Below, one piece after another: positions 1-8,247 of a stretch of DNA of 64,000 nucleotides. This DNA comes from Oligoflexia bacterium (GTDB taxonomy: Bacteria > Bdellovibrionota > UBA1018), in NCBI GenBank assembly GCA_023701205.1, contig JAMPXJ010000004.1, positions 1 to 64,000 on the forward strand. The letters run 5' to 3'. The translations under genes were made by a program, and so were the position numbers. Position 1 is the first letter of the stretch, and each line of letters opens with the position of its first letter. The notes under the pieces were generated by a model, which ran no database searches, had not been told where the DNA came from, and saw only the letters and a program-made list of their open reading frames with translations.

Positions 1-2
1 CG

Positions 3-602
3 CGGCCGGACTCGCCAATGGAGACGAACGCCGTTTCGCCTTTGGCCGAGCCGGCCGCGATGCCGAGGGAGACGCCCCCCCTACCCTCTCTTCCGCCTCT
101 CAATTCCCAAGACTCCCGGAAATTCCGCATGCTCGAGGAGATCCTGGTTTCCCGCAACGACAATGATCCGCGACTGGATCGGGAGCTCAAGGGGCTTTCG
201 CCCGAGCTGAAGGCCGCGCTTCGCGCCAAATATCAGCAGCTTCCGGCCGAGGACCGCAATGGTCGGGGTACGATCGCCTTTCTCGTCGGTCGCGAAGCCG
301 CGCAGCCCGAGGATTTCGAATTCCTGGGACGGATCCTGAGCGAACCTGCCTGCCTGAGCCTGGCCGACTGCACGCGCGAGCCCCCTGCCGTGGCCGCCGA
401 GGAGCTTCACCTCGAAGGGACTACCGAGGTGACGCTCGCCTACCCACAGCTCGTGGCGCTGAAATGGCTTGAAACGGACCGCCCGCTCGAGGGCCCGGCC
501 CGCGAGGCCGCGCTTCGGGCGCTCGAGAGCGCCAAGCGTTCGAACAACCCCATCGTCTCGCGGAAAGCCGCCGAAATCGAAAAGAAGCTCTCGCGGCACT
601 AG
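3..602 (+). CDS. Hypothetical protein, 5' end probably outside the window
   Basis: I do not recognise this protein. The frame is open to the left edge; an ATG at 18 is available, but the reading frame continues upstream without a stop, so the gene may begin before the window. The visible part starts with a Pro-rich, low-complexity linker (about 30 residues) followed by a charged, mostly helical region ending in Lys/Arg-rich helices that look like one or two HEAT-type repeats (ALRALESAKRSNN, SRKAAEIEKKL). No catalytic motif is visible. It ends 53 bases before the pilin-like gene and shares its strand, but a promoter lies between them, so it need not be in the same transcription unit. Confidence 0.5.
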   Translation, partial: RPDSPMETNAVSPLAEPAAMPRETPPLPSLPPLNSQDSRKFRMLEEILVSRNDNDPRLDRELKGLSPELKAALRAKYQQLPAEDRNGRGTIAFLVGREAAQPEDFEFLGRILSEPACLSLADCTREPPAVAAEELHLEGTTEVTLAYPQLVALKWLETDRPLEGPAREAALRALESAKRSNNPIVSRKAAEIEKKLSRH

Positions 603-640
603 CCGTGTCCGGGCCGACCTCCCCGATGCCGGGATTTTTG

Positions 641-649
641 TGCTAAACT
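641..649 (+). promoter_or_regulatory. Extended -10 element placing the transcript start on the ATG at 656
   Basis: TGC-TAAACT is seen. Counting seven bases past the hexamer puts +1 at 656, the A of the start codon. No convincing -35 box is visible. The same arrangement recurs at several other genes in the window. Confidence 0.5.
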
Positions 650-655
650 CCGGGG

Positions 656-3172
656 ATGAAGATCTTTCGCCAGGAAGAGCGAGAATCCGGCGCCTCCGGA
701 ATTCTCCCGATCCTGCTCATCCTCGGCCTGGTCGCGGCCGGAATGATCTCTTTCAGTACCCTGCAGCAGCTCAGGGCGACGGGCCTTTCCGCTTCCTTCA
801 AGAAGCTGGTCGCCCGGCAGGCCGCGAAGTCCGCCTTTCTCATCATGGAAGCCGCGCTCCGGCGGCGCCTCTGGGAGATGCCGCCGGATTCGCGCTGTCT
901 CAAGAGCACGGCTTTCTATGTCGAAGGAAACACGCCGGATGGCGCCGATTACCGGGTCGACACGAGCTATGATCCCGCGACGAACACGCTGAGCATGACG
1001 GCCCTCGCAAGCTACAAGGGCGCCCGCGCCAAGAGCGAGAAGAAGATCAAGATCCTCGACACCTCCGACTTCCTGATCTTCTCCAAGGGGAACGCGCCCA
1101 CGCAGCTTGCCAGGGTCTACGACGCGACGACTCCGATCGGCTTCATCGGCCGCAATCGCAAGGTTTACTTCGAGGGTCCCGTGACTTTCTCGGGCGTTCT
1201 CGATCGGCCATCGTATCCCACGAACTGGACCACGCCCACCCCGGCGATTCTGCCCGGAGAGCTCGGCACTATCCTTCAGGGCGAGCGGATGTACTTCCTC
1301 AAGGGCGTGAGCTATTCCGCCACGTCATCGGTGGTTCCCAACTACGAACCTTGGCGCTCGATGATCCAGCCGCTGGGCTTGAATCGCCTTCCGCAGAACG
1401 GCGCCGGAGCAGCCTTCTTCACCTCCGATCATGCCCTCGCAGGCCAGCTCGAGCAGGCCGTCAAGGACGGCTCGATGCTCGGGCTGCCCTCGGCTTCCAC
1501 GCTCAAGAAGCAGGTTTATCCGATCGCGCTTTTCTGCGGCAATGCACCCCTCAACCCCCAGTTCGGCACGGACAACGGCTGCTACATCAACGATCCCGAC
1601 CGCTGGTTCGTGATCTACGTCGATTACGGCGCCGCGCACTTCGGGCATCGGGCGGATTACACCTGCCTCAAGGATACCTCGGCCACAAACCCCAAGCACT
1701 GCTCCAGCAGCGGTGATTTCCCGAACGGCTTCCGGAAATGGCGCAAGGACGCCGGCCTGGAAAACGTGCTCTACGGCTCGGACGGCACGCCGCTGAGCTA
1801 TCCTCCGGTGAACTGGGACAACCTCGAGGCGCTCAAGGAGGATGCCGCGGCCTGCGGCCTGCTGACCAGCGCGGCCGCGTTGCCGGTTTATCAGGACTGC
1901 GACCTTTCCAATACGCGGATCGTCAACGACTATGTCGCCGGCGTCAACTCCTGTGAGAGAATCTCCCGGCTCGATCCCGAGACGATCCCGGGGCTTCTCA
2001 ACAACTTCAACGCAGCGGACTACAGTGATCCCGCACTCAAGGATCGCCTCCTCCGGCGCGTCGTCTACTCGGACCGGCCCATCGAAATTCCTCAGTCCGC
2101 TGCCTCGGGCCTCATGACCTCGCTCGCCGATCCGACGCTTCGGCAAAACCTCTCGCTCTGGGTCGTCAACGAGAACCGCTACATCCTAAGGCCCCACCAG
2201 CCCGATACGACGAGCCCGATCGATGTCGATCCCGCGCGCCGGCGCGAGCTTTACTTCAACCAGGACCCGGCCGGGGCGCTTCGCCCCCTGAATCTCGTGA
2301 TGCTCACGCCTGACCAGGTGCAGATCATCTCGCCGTTCCACGTTCCTTACCTCTACCCGGACCTGCTGCTGGCGATGCCGGTCGTGGGAGGCAAGATCCG
2401 GCCCCGGAACCATGTCCTGACTGATTCTTTCCACCAGGAGAACGACGGCTTCAAGTACGGCTTCCGCGACATCAGGATCGGGGATCTCACGTTGATCACC
2501 AATCCGCTGCCGAGCGGCTGGCTTGCAAGTAGCGGCTTCGCGCTTCGCGGCCTCTGGGGCGGCGGCGAGGACTCCAGCGCGGCCCAGTTCGTACGGAATG
2601 CCTGCATGTTCTCCGATCCTGTCACGCAACCGGTGGTCGATCACGCTTCGGCGCCCGCTTCGACGGCCGCCTTCCCGTGGATACCCGCCTCGCTTCCGGC
2701 GGCGCCGGACTCGATCCTGCCTCCGCTCGGAAGCCGCTTCTACGCGCCGGGCGGGCAGGTGGAAAAAGCCTTTTATCCCCATGTTTTCGTGAAACAGCAA
2801 AATGCCATCGGCTATCAGCTCCTGAGCTCCCGTATTTTCCACAAAGGCGTGCGCATCCTGATGAGCTTCGACTCCTCCACTCCGGGTGGGAAAAGGAACC
2901 TGGCGAGTCCGCTGCTGCTGCCCGGGGACTACCGCGACGCGGATCTCTCGAACCGCCGTTACGCGTGGAATTCACCTTACTATTACGTCAACACCGCCAA
3001 CTCGTCCTGCGTGCCAAGCACGACCATGAATGGCGACATCGACGGCATGACGACCATGATCCAGCTGAACATCGATCGCAACCTGTACCTCCAAAGCTCC
3101 CCGGGTGCCGCGGTCACGAAGATGGGTTCGCTGACCGGCGTCGAGCTTCCCGTCGTGGAGATCGCCCGATGA
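656..3172 (+). CDS. PilX-like large minor pilin/pseudopilin
   Basis: An 838-residue protein with a short charged N-terminus (ending ESGASG) followed by one hydrophobic helix (about residues 15-38), then a helical stalk and a long mostly beta C-terminal domain with scattered Cys. This is the arrangement of PilX/GspK-type minor pilins, but it is far longer than usual (PilX is about 200 residues). A canonical G|FxxxE cleavage site is not evident because Glu is missing at +5. The stop overlaps the next start (ATGA), and two further prepilin-like genes follow with the same overlap, so the three are translationally coupled. By analogy they would form a tip or priming complex of a type IV pilus or type II secretion-like machine. 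The long C-terminal domain could be a pilus-tip adhesin (inference). The likely promoter gives a leaderless mRNA. Confidence 0.6.
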   Translation: MKIFRQEERESGASGILPILLILGLVAAGMISFSTLQQLRATGLSASFKKLVARQAAKSAFLIMEAALRRRLWEMPPDSRCLKSTAFYVEGNTPDGADYRVDTSYDPATNTLSMTALASYKGARAKSEKKIKILDTSDFLIFSKGNAPTQLARVYDATTPIGFIGRNRKVYFEGPVTFSGVLDRPSYPTNWTTPTPAILPGELGTILQGERMYFLKGVSYSATSSVVPNYEPWRSMIQPLGLNRLPQNGAGAAFFTSDHALAGQLEQAVKDGSMLGLPSASTLKKQVYPIALFCGNAPLNPQFGTDNGCYINDPDRWFVIYVDYGAAHFGHRADYTCLKDTSATNPKHCSSSGDFPNGFRKWRKDAGLENVLYGSDGTPLSYPPVNWDNLEALKEDAAACGLLTSAAALPVYQDCDLSNTRIVNDYVAGVNSCERISRLDPETIPGLLNNFNAADYSDPALKDRLLRRVVYSDRPIEIPQSAASGLMTSLADPTLRQNLSLWVVNENRYILRPHQPDTTSPIDVDPARRRELYFNQDPAGALRPLNLVMLTPDQVQIISPFHVPYLYPDLLLAMPVVGGKIRPRNHVLTDSFHQENDGFKYGFRDIRIGDLTLITNPLPSGWLASSGFALRGLWGGGEDSSAAQFVRNACMFSDPVTQPVVDHASAPASTAAFPWIPASLPAAPDSILPPLGSRFYAPGGQVEKAFYPHVFVKQQNAIGYQLLSSRIFHKGVRILMSFDSSTPGGKRNLASPLLLPGDYRDADLSNRRYAWNSPYYYVNTANSSCVPSTTMNGDIDGMTTMIQLNIDRNLYLQSSPGAAVTKMGSLTGVELPVVEIAR

Positions 3173-3678
3173 GCCGGCGTCGCGCGGGCTTCACGCTCAT
3201 CGAGATCCTGGTCGGCCTGGGACTGCTCGGGATCGCGGCCTACGGGATGTCCACGGCGTTTCTGTACCAGAACCAGCTCGCCAACCAGCTCGACCGGCAG
3301 GACGCGCTCTCCGAGCTGATCCAGTCGAACGTGCTCGAGCTCGAGGCGGGCGCGGTCACGGATCTCCCGCCCGATGGTCAGTGCAAGGTCAGGCGCTATG
3401 GCGAGAAAGGGGCTTTTGAAAGCGAGGCGCTGCTCTCTTTGAGCCATCCCGAGTGCCAATCACCGGAGCCCGCGAGCCCGGGGATGAGGATCGTGATCAC
3501 GGCTTCCCCGGTCGACCCGTCGAGCGCGAGCTTCAAGAACGGCGACGGCTCGGCCAATGCCTTCCTGAAGCTGCCCACGTCGGTATCGACGCTGCGGGCG
3601 GTCCGCCTCCAGGCGGGAGGCCGTTCCACTCAATCCACCAGGGTCATCCGTCTATCCCTGACGATGTTCAAGCAATGA
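3169..3678 (+). CDS. Type IV prepilin-like protein (PilV/PilE type)
   Basis: A 169-residue protein starting MSRRRAGFTLIEILVGLG, a textbook type III prepilin leader: short basic leader, Gly at -1, Phe at +1 and Glu at +5, then a hydrophobic helix. The pre-pilin peptidase PilD would cut after Gly7 and methylate Phe8. The start is fixed by this motif and by the ATGA overlap with the preceding stop; the reading frame stays open further upstream, but that extension is antisense-like and not credible. Its position between a PilX-like and a PilW-like gene suggests a minor pilin. No membrane segment other than the N-terminal helix is visible. Confidence 0.85.
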   Translation: MSRRRAGFTLIEILVGLGLLGIAAYGMSTAFLYQNQLANQLDRQDALSELIQSNVLELEAGAVTDLPPDGQCKVRRYGEKGAFESEALLSLSHPECQSPEPASPGMRIVITASPVDPSSASFKNGDGSANAFLKLPTSVSTLRAVRLQAGGRSTQSTRVIRLSLTMFKQ

Positions 3679-4715
3679 GAACGAAGCTGATCCGAAACCA
3701 AAACGCCTTTTCCCTGACCGAGCTCCTCATCGGAACGGGCCTGCTGGGCCTTCTTGCCTTGGGCTCCTCGGAGCTCCTCGTGCGGCTGAACCGCACCTCG
3801 AGCGGCATCATCTCCGCCGAGTCGGCGAAGGTCGAAGTCCTGAGCTCGCTCGATGTCATGGGAGCCACTCTTTTCAACGCAGCGCCGCTGCAGCCGAAGG
3901 AGGGGCTGCTGGCCGATGGCGACGCCCTCTATAAAGGGCTCGCGGGAATGGCTTCGGGCGCGAGTTTCCCGTTCTGCAGGTTCGAGGCGGGCGGAGCGTC
4001 CGAGCGTTTTTCCATCGCGCGGGTAAGCGCCATCCGGGGACGCGTGCGCACGGAAACGACCTTGCGTCCCTGGAACGAGTCCTCCAGCGACAAGATCCGC
4101 CTGAGCTTCCATTCGGAGGCGGGTTATCCGTTCCAGCCCGGGGCCACCGTGCCCGAAAAGGAGATTCTCCTGATCGACGGCGACAACCTTTCCACCCGAC
4201 GTTACCGGGTGAAACGCGCCGACCACATCGTGACCGATCGAGAACCCTATGCGGACGTCCAGGTCCCGGGCGCGACTTACGAGTACACGGAGCTCACCGT
4301 GGAGCCTCCTCCGCTGCCCAATGCCGCAAGCCAGGCCCGCATGCCGATCTCCTTCATCTCGGGCTCCACCGCTTACGTCGCGAGCACGCAGGTTCTTTGC
4401 GTCGCCGGTGATGACGGCACGTTGATCGCGCACGACGAGGCCACCGGCCAGCGGACCGTCATCTATGACCCGCGACCCGACAAGGTGCGGATCGAGACTT
4501 TCAACATTTCCTACTTCGCCACCAAAAGCGGCGCCATCCTGGATCCTTCGTCCTACGGGCTTTTCCCGGGAACGATCGACGCGATCGACTGCATCAATGC
4601 CGCCATGATCACCCTGGAGCTCAAGGACCAGGCCGGCAGCGCGCGCACGCTCCGGCGCCAGAAGCAGGTGCTCCTGAACAATTACAATATCCGCCGGCCG
4701 ATGGCGTGCCGCTGA
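3675..4715 (+). CDS. PilW-like minor pilin
   Basis: A 346-residue protein whose N-terminus reads NAFSLTELLIGTGLLGLLAL, a prepilin signal with Phe +1 and Glu +5 followed by the assembly helix. Ala sits at -1 where Gly is normal; Ala is tolerated by some prepilin peptidases but usually slows cleavage. The remainder is a beta-rich periplasmic domain typical in length for PilW-type minor pilins. It overlaps the previous stop by four bases (ATGA) and is the last gene of the three-gene pilin operon. A separate promoter lies just downstream for the next gene. Confidence 0.75.
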   Translation: MRTKLIRNQNAFSLTELLIGTGLLGLLALGSSELLVRLNRTSSGIISAESAKVEVLSSLDVMGATLFNAAPLQPKEGLLADGDALYKGLAGMASGASFPFCRFEAGGASERFSIARVSAIRGRVRTETTLRPWNESSSDKIRLSFHSEAGYPFQPGATVPEKEILLIDGDNLSTRRYRVKRADHIVTDREPYADVQVPGATYEYTELTVEPPPLPNAASQARMPISFISGSTAYVASTQVLCVAGDDGTLIAHDEATGQRTVIYDPRPDKVRIETFNISYFATKSGAILDPSSYGLFPGTIDAIDCINAAMITLELKDQAGSARTLRRQKQVLLNNYNIRRPMACR

Positions 4716-4756
4716 AGGCGCCGAAATCCCGCGGACGTGTCCGGAGAGCCCAACCG

Positions 4757-4765
4757 TGCTAAACT
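4757..4765 (+). promoter_or_regulatory. Extended -10 element for the barrel gene at 4773
   Basis: TGC-TAAACT, identical to the element before 656. +1 is expected at 4772, one base before the ATG, so the transcript would be leaderless. It also decides the start: the upstream in-frame start at 4737 would lie before the promoter. Confidence 0.5.
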
Positions 4766-4772
4766 CCAAGAA

Positions 4773-5948
4773 ATGAAGAGATCCCCCGGTCTGCCGCAGC
4801 TGATGCTCATCGTGCTTTGCGGACTCGCGCCTTCCCTCGTGGTCGCGCGCGACCTGGAGGTGGAAAGCCGCACGGACCTGCAACTGCAGCTGGGGAATCG
4901 CCGGCTCAACCTGACCGGCGTCTCCGATGCCGACCGGGCGACCGACCTCTTCCTGGTGGGCGGATCGGAGCTGACTTTCGCGCAAGGCTCATTCGAGCTG
5001 AAATTCAGGCCCGAGTTGCGCTGGATGGGCAGCACCGCGCTGTCGCTTCCGGAGGCCGACCCCGCTCGCCTGAGCCTTCGTCCGCCGAAGCGCTTCCTGC
5101 CTCTGGAAACGCACTGGAGCTCCCGCTCGTCCGGCGAGCTCGATCTTCAGCTCTCGCAAGCGACCTTGCGGTACCGGCGAGACAATGTCGAGCTCCAGGC
5201 CGGGAGAAGCCCCGTGAGCTTGGGAGTGCTGAGGGTCCTTCCCCTTTGGAACAAGTTCACCCGTCCCCTTCCCGTTACCTCGGGAATCACGCTGGTGGAA
5301 TCACAGGACGGACTCGGATTGCGCTACCAGCTGGGGGATTGGGCGTTGCGCGAGATCATCATCCTCGGTCAGGACGCCAGCGAGGCGGTCGGCCTCACCG
5401 AAGCGACCTGGTATTCCGACTTCGCGGAGTTTCATGCGCTCGCGGGCTTCTGGTGGGAGAACCTCGGCCTGGGTTTCGCGCTGGCGAAGGACCTGGGCGG
5501 AATGACCCTTCGCGGAGAGTTCCTGCGCGTAGGCCTGCGGGCTTCCGACCCGGATCCCGAGACGCAGCTGGGCTTCGGCCTGGAGTACGCGTTCAACGAG
5601 GACTGGTCGATCGTCTCGGAGTTTCTCTATTTCAGCGCCGCTGCCGGGGAAAAAGCCGACTATACGCCGCCGCGCTCGACGAGGTTCCGCCCCCTTGCCG
5701 CGCGCGTCTACGGCTTCGCGCAGGTTCGTTACCAGCTGTCTTCGTACTGGGCCCTGAGCGGCGGCGCCCTCGCGAACGGGATCGATCCGAGCGCATTCGC
5801 GATCCTGAAAGCGGAGCACTCGTTGAGCGACCATGCCGACCTCGCCATCGAAGCCACGGCTCCGTTCGGACCTGACGGCGGGGAATTCTCCGCGCGTCCC
5901 GTGGGTCCGCCGGCACAGCTCTCGGCGGCGCTGCGATACTATTTCTAG
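4773..5948 (+). CDS. Outer-membrane beta-barrel protein, unknown function
   Basis: A 391-residue protein with a Sec signal peptide (about residues 1-25, cut after VVA-R or close by), then alternating amphipathic beta strands throughout and a C-terminal Phe (LRYYF), the usual BAM recognition signature. About 12-14 strands would fit the length. No family is recognised; it resembles the generic porin/alginate-export type barrels in layout only. The start at 4773 is chosen because the signal peptide begins there and the -10 element sits immediately upstream. It is probably not part of the pilin operon, although it follows it by 57 bases. Confidence 0.65.
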   Translation: MKRSPGLPQLMLIVLCGLAPSLVVARDLEVESRTDLQLQLGNRRLNLTGVSDADRATDLFLVGGSELTFAQGSFELKFRPELRWMGSTALSLPEADPARLSLRPPKRFLPLETHWSSRSSGELDLQLSQATLRYRRDNVELQAGRSPVSLGVLRVLPLWNKFTRPLPVTSGITLVESQDGLGLRYQLGDWALREIIILGQDASEAVGLTEATWYSDFAEFHALAGFWWENLGLGFALAKDLGGMTLRGEFLRVGLRASDPDPETQLGFGLEYAFNEDWSIVSEFLYFSAAAGEKADYTPPRSTRFRPLAARVYGFAQVRYQLSSYWALSGGALANGIDPSAFAILKAEHSLSDHADLAIEATAPFGPDGGEFSARPVGPPAQLSAALRYYF

Positions 5949-5985
5949 TCAAAGCGAAATTTCGAGACTGTGGCGGGGCGGCCTG

Positions 5986-6008
5986 CTCGATCACGAGCCG
6001 CGATCGAG
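5986..6008. terminator. Possible bidirectional terminator hairpin between convergent genes
   Basis: A perfect 7-bp inverted repeat (CTCGATC/GATCGAG, 9-base loop) lies in the short gap between two converging genes. There is no T-run on either side, so intrinsic termination is doubtful. Confidence 0.3.
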
Positions 6009-6012
6009 TTGC

Positions 6013-6807
6013 TCATTTGCATTCACTCGTTTTTCGCAGCATTTCCGAACAAGACGAGTTTGACCAGTTGGCCATCTGATCATTGTAATACGTGTCGAGC
6101 CTTCGGGTCTTCCGGTTTCCGTCGCTATAGAGAGTAGTGACCTCCAAGCTCTCTCTACGCGTATCGAAGTAGACGCAGTTGCAGGACGTGGAGACCGGAC
6201 GTGGGAGCGCACTCCGAGTGAGCGCCTCAGGCGAAACCGCGGCGCTGTCGGGAGCGGTCGCAGTAATTGCAAGCCCAGGCTTTCGGGCAATCAGAAAAAT
6301 CGCGGGCCCGATGTAACGTTCGCCGGACTTCGTGCGCACCAAGGCGTAGGACGCTCCGGGGAAGTGGTTATACACCGCTTGAACCGTATCCAGCTCCGAG
6401 TCATGGCCAAAGCGCCCGATGACCTGATCTCCCACTTTAAGTGGCACACGCCGATCCCCTATCAATTCATAGGCTACGTCCGTGCCGCGCAGGAGAGTAT
6501 AACAAGGAACAGAGCTCGAGCCTGCGGCTCGAACGATTTCGCGATTCTCTCGGCCATCGACGAATTCAGCCGTACGGTGGGTCCATTTCACCCTGACAGG
6601 CGAGGCGCTATCCTGGTCTTGCACTTCCTTTACCACTCCCATCCAAAGTACAATGAGGGAGCCCTCGACGCTCAGAGAGAGCACGGAATCGCCGGGTCTC
6701 GAGAGGCAGGCAAAGTTGTTGGTCTCTTGAGGTCCCCCGGAACCGAGAGCGAATGCCATTGAGCTAGCCAATAAAAAAGCGCCGACAGTACAGCTTCTGA
6801 TTTTCAT
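6013..6807 (-). CDS. Secreted protein of unknown function
   Basis: A 264-residue protein with an N-terminal signal peptide (MKIRSCTVGAFLLASSMAFA) and then a soluble beta-rich region with several Cys, including a cluster near the C-terminus (SCNC, SSCSEM, SEC), suggesting disulfides in the periplasm or outside the cell. I do not recognise the family. The start at 6807 is preferred over one 10 codons upstream because AGGGAG lies ten bases before it and the signal peptide begins there. Codon and base use are less GC-rich than the window average, as in the next two genes. Confidence 0.55.
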   Translation of the reverse strand: MKIRSCTVGAFLLASSMAFALGSGGPQETNNFACLSRPGDSVLSLSVEGSLIVLWMGVVKEVQDQDSASPVRVKWTHRTAEFVDGRENREIVRAAGSSSVPCYTLLRGTDVAYELIGDRRVPLKVGDQVIGRFGHDSELDTVQAVYNHFPGASYALVRTKSGERYIGPAIFLIARKPGLAITATAPDSAAVSPEALTRSALPRPVSTSCNCVYFDTRRESLEVTTLYSDGNRKTRRLDTYYNDQMANWSNSSCSEMLRKTSECK

Positions 6808-6846
6808 GAATTCATCACTCCCTTGTTCTCGATTCATCAGCCTTCA

Positions 6847-7278
6847 TTACCTGGGGCAATACCAGAATGTTCCGGGCGAGCGAGCCATATATTTCGTCCC
6901 CGAAAGCATGGAAATGAAGTTTCCGTCGTTGAGCAGAACGAAAGCGAGCCTGCCGTCTTCAAGGTCGCGGCACATTCCCCTGCTGTCACATTCCAGGGCT
7001 TCACTCAGGCCAACGCAGCCCGCCCACCTTCCCCCGTCCCCGCAGTTACCAGGTTGGAGCCAAGCGCTGGGCGGGATGATGTTGGTGAAGGTCAGGATAT
7101 TGTCCGAAATCTCAATATGCAGCCCGCAGTACTCCGAGCTCACGGGCTCGAAATTCATGTCCTGAAACCTGCTTAGATCGACGGCAAAGGCATGTGTGGC
7201 GGCGCTCAAGCTGAGACCGAAGGTCACGACCAGGGCGAACTTGAGTTGGGAAAACGAGGACTTCATCTTCTGTGGCAT
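6847..7278 (-). CDS. Small secreted Cys-containing protein
   Basis: A 143-residue protein with a clear signal peptide (cleavage after AFA, about residue 32) and a mature part of about 110 residues with several Cys (YCGL, GNCGDGG, GCVG, MCRD, YC), probably disulfide bonded. No family is recognised. The start is well supported: a perfect AGGAGG lies six bases before the ATG. It lies 39 bases upstream of another secreted protein on the same strand and is transcribed away from the regulator at 7400, so the regulator may control it (inference). Confidence 0.6.
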   Translation of the reverse strand: MPQKMKSSFSQLKFALVVTFGLSLSAATHAFAVDLSRFQDMNFEPVSSEYCGLHIEISDNILTFTNIIPPSAWLQPGNCGDGGRWAGCVGLSEALECDSRGMCRDLEDGRLAFVLLNDGNFISMLSGTKYMARSPGTFWYCPR

Positions 7279-7284
7279 TGGGAA

Positions 7285-7290
7285 CCTCCT
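7285..7290 (-). promoter_or_regulatory. Consensus Shine-Dalgarno of the small secreted protein
   Basis: AGGAGG on the minus strand, six bases from the ATG at 7278. It is notable because many genes here lack one. The 120-base divergent region up to 7400 is AT-rich and holds the promoters of both genes. Confidence 0.7.
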
Positions 7291-7399
7291 ATCGACACTG
7301 TTTACGGCGTTACTGCCGCTAGCTGTTATCCCTCAATTTACGACTCCCCGCATTATATTTATTGTAAAAAAATAGCATTTACCTTAATCTTTACTTAAG

Positions 7400-8218
7400 A
7401 TGCTCAAACTCTTTCAGTTCTCGGATTATCGAAAGTATCTCAACTCTTACTTCTCGAGCTCCGAGCAGGGGTGCGCTCGTGGAGCTAGAGCGGCATTGGC
7501 CAAAGCTCTGGGATGCCAGCAGTCCTACTTGTCCTTGATTCTTTCAGGGAAGGCGCATTTGAGCCCGGAACAAGCCCACGAGGCCAGCAGGCACTTTGGG
7601 CATAACAAAGTCGAGCGCCGTTACTTTCTTCTCCTGGTTCTCCATGGACGCGCTGGTCAGAAAGCATTCAAAGATGAACTCGAGAAAGAGCTTTTCGAGT
7701 TGAAGAACACCCATCTCCGCCTGAAGAATCGGGTCGAGCTTCGACAACCCATGACTTATGAGAAGCAATCAGCATTCTACAGTCACTGGTACTACCTGGC
7801 GGTTCAGATGGCGCTTACGGTACCTGGCTTGAACACCGCTCAGGCGATCGCTCACCGCTTCGGCCTCCCCTCGCGCAGGGTAAATCAGATCCTCGCCTTT
7901 CTGGTAGAAGTGGGGCTTGCCGAACGACGGGCCATGACTTACCGCGCACTGGAGAACTCCATACACGTCGGGCACGACTCTCCGCTTGTAGCGCGCCATC
8001 ACACCAATTGGCGGGTCGAAGCCATAAAGAGCCTCGATCGAGAGGACTCTTCGGACTTTCACTATTCGTCCGTGATCACGATCTCCCGGACGGATGAGCC
8101 AAAAATCCGAGAAATCCTGTTGAAGGCGATCGAGGACATCCGGGGAATCGTCCGAAACTCACCTGAAGAAGACCTGTTTTGCTACAATGTCGACCTGTTC
8201 GGGCTTGGGCGAAGCTGA
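7400..8218 (+). CDS. TIGR02147 family regulatory protein
   Basis: A 272-residue protein. The N-terminus (FQFSDYRKYLNSYF) followed by an HTH-like segment (ALAKALGCQQSYLSLILSG) and a DUF4423-like C-terminal region (FHYSSVITISRTDEPKIREI) is the pattern of TIGR02147 proteins, a family expanded in Fibrobacter and Bdellovibrio. A second winged-helix stretch occurs around residues 135-180. Its ligand and targets are unknown. It is divergent from two small secreted protein genes and convergent with a third, which makes local control plausible. A TAATCT -10 at 7385-7390 predicts a leader of only about three bases. Confidence 0.8.
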   Translation: MLKLFQFSDYRKYLNSYFSSSEQGCARGARAALAKALGCQQSYLSLILSGKAHLSPEQAHEASRHFGHNKVERRYFLLLVLHGRAGQKAFKDELEKELFELKNTHLRLKNRVELRQPMTYEKQSAFYSHWYYLAVQMALTVPGLNTAQAIAHRFGLPSRRVNQILAFLVEVGLAERRAMTYRALENSIHVGHDSPLVARHHTNWRVEAIKSLDREDSSDFHYSSVITISRTDEPKIREILLKAIEDIRGIVRNSPEEDLFCYNVDLFGLGRS

Positions 8219-8247
8219 GACTAAGGACCCGCGCCGGTATCGCGGCA

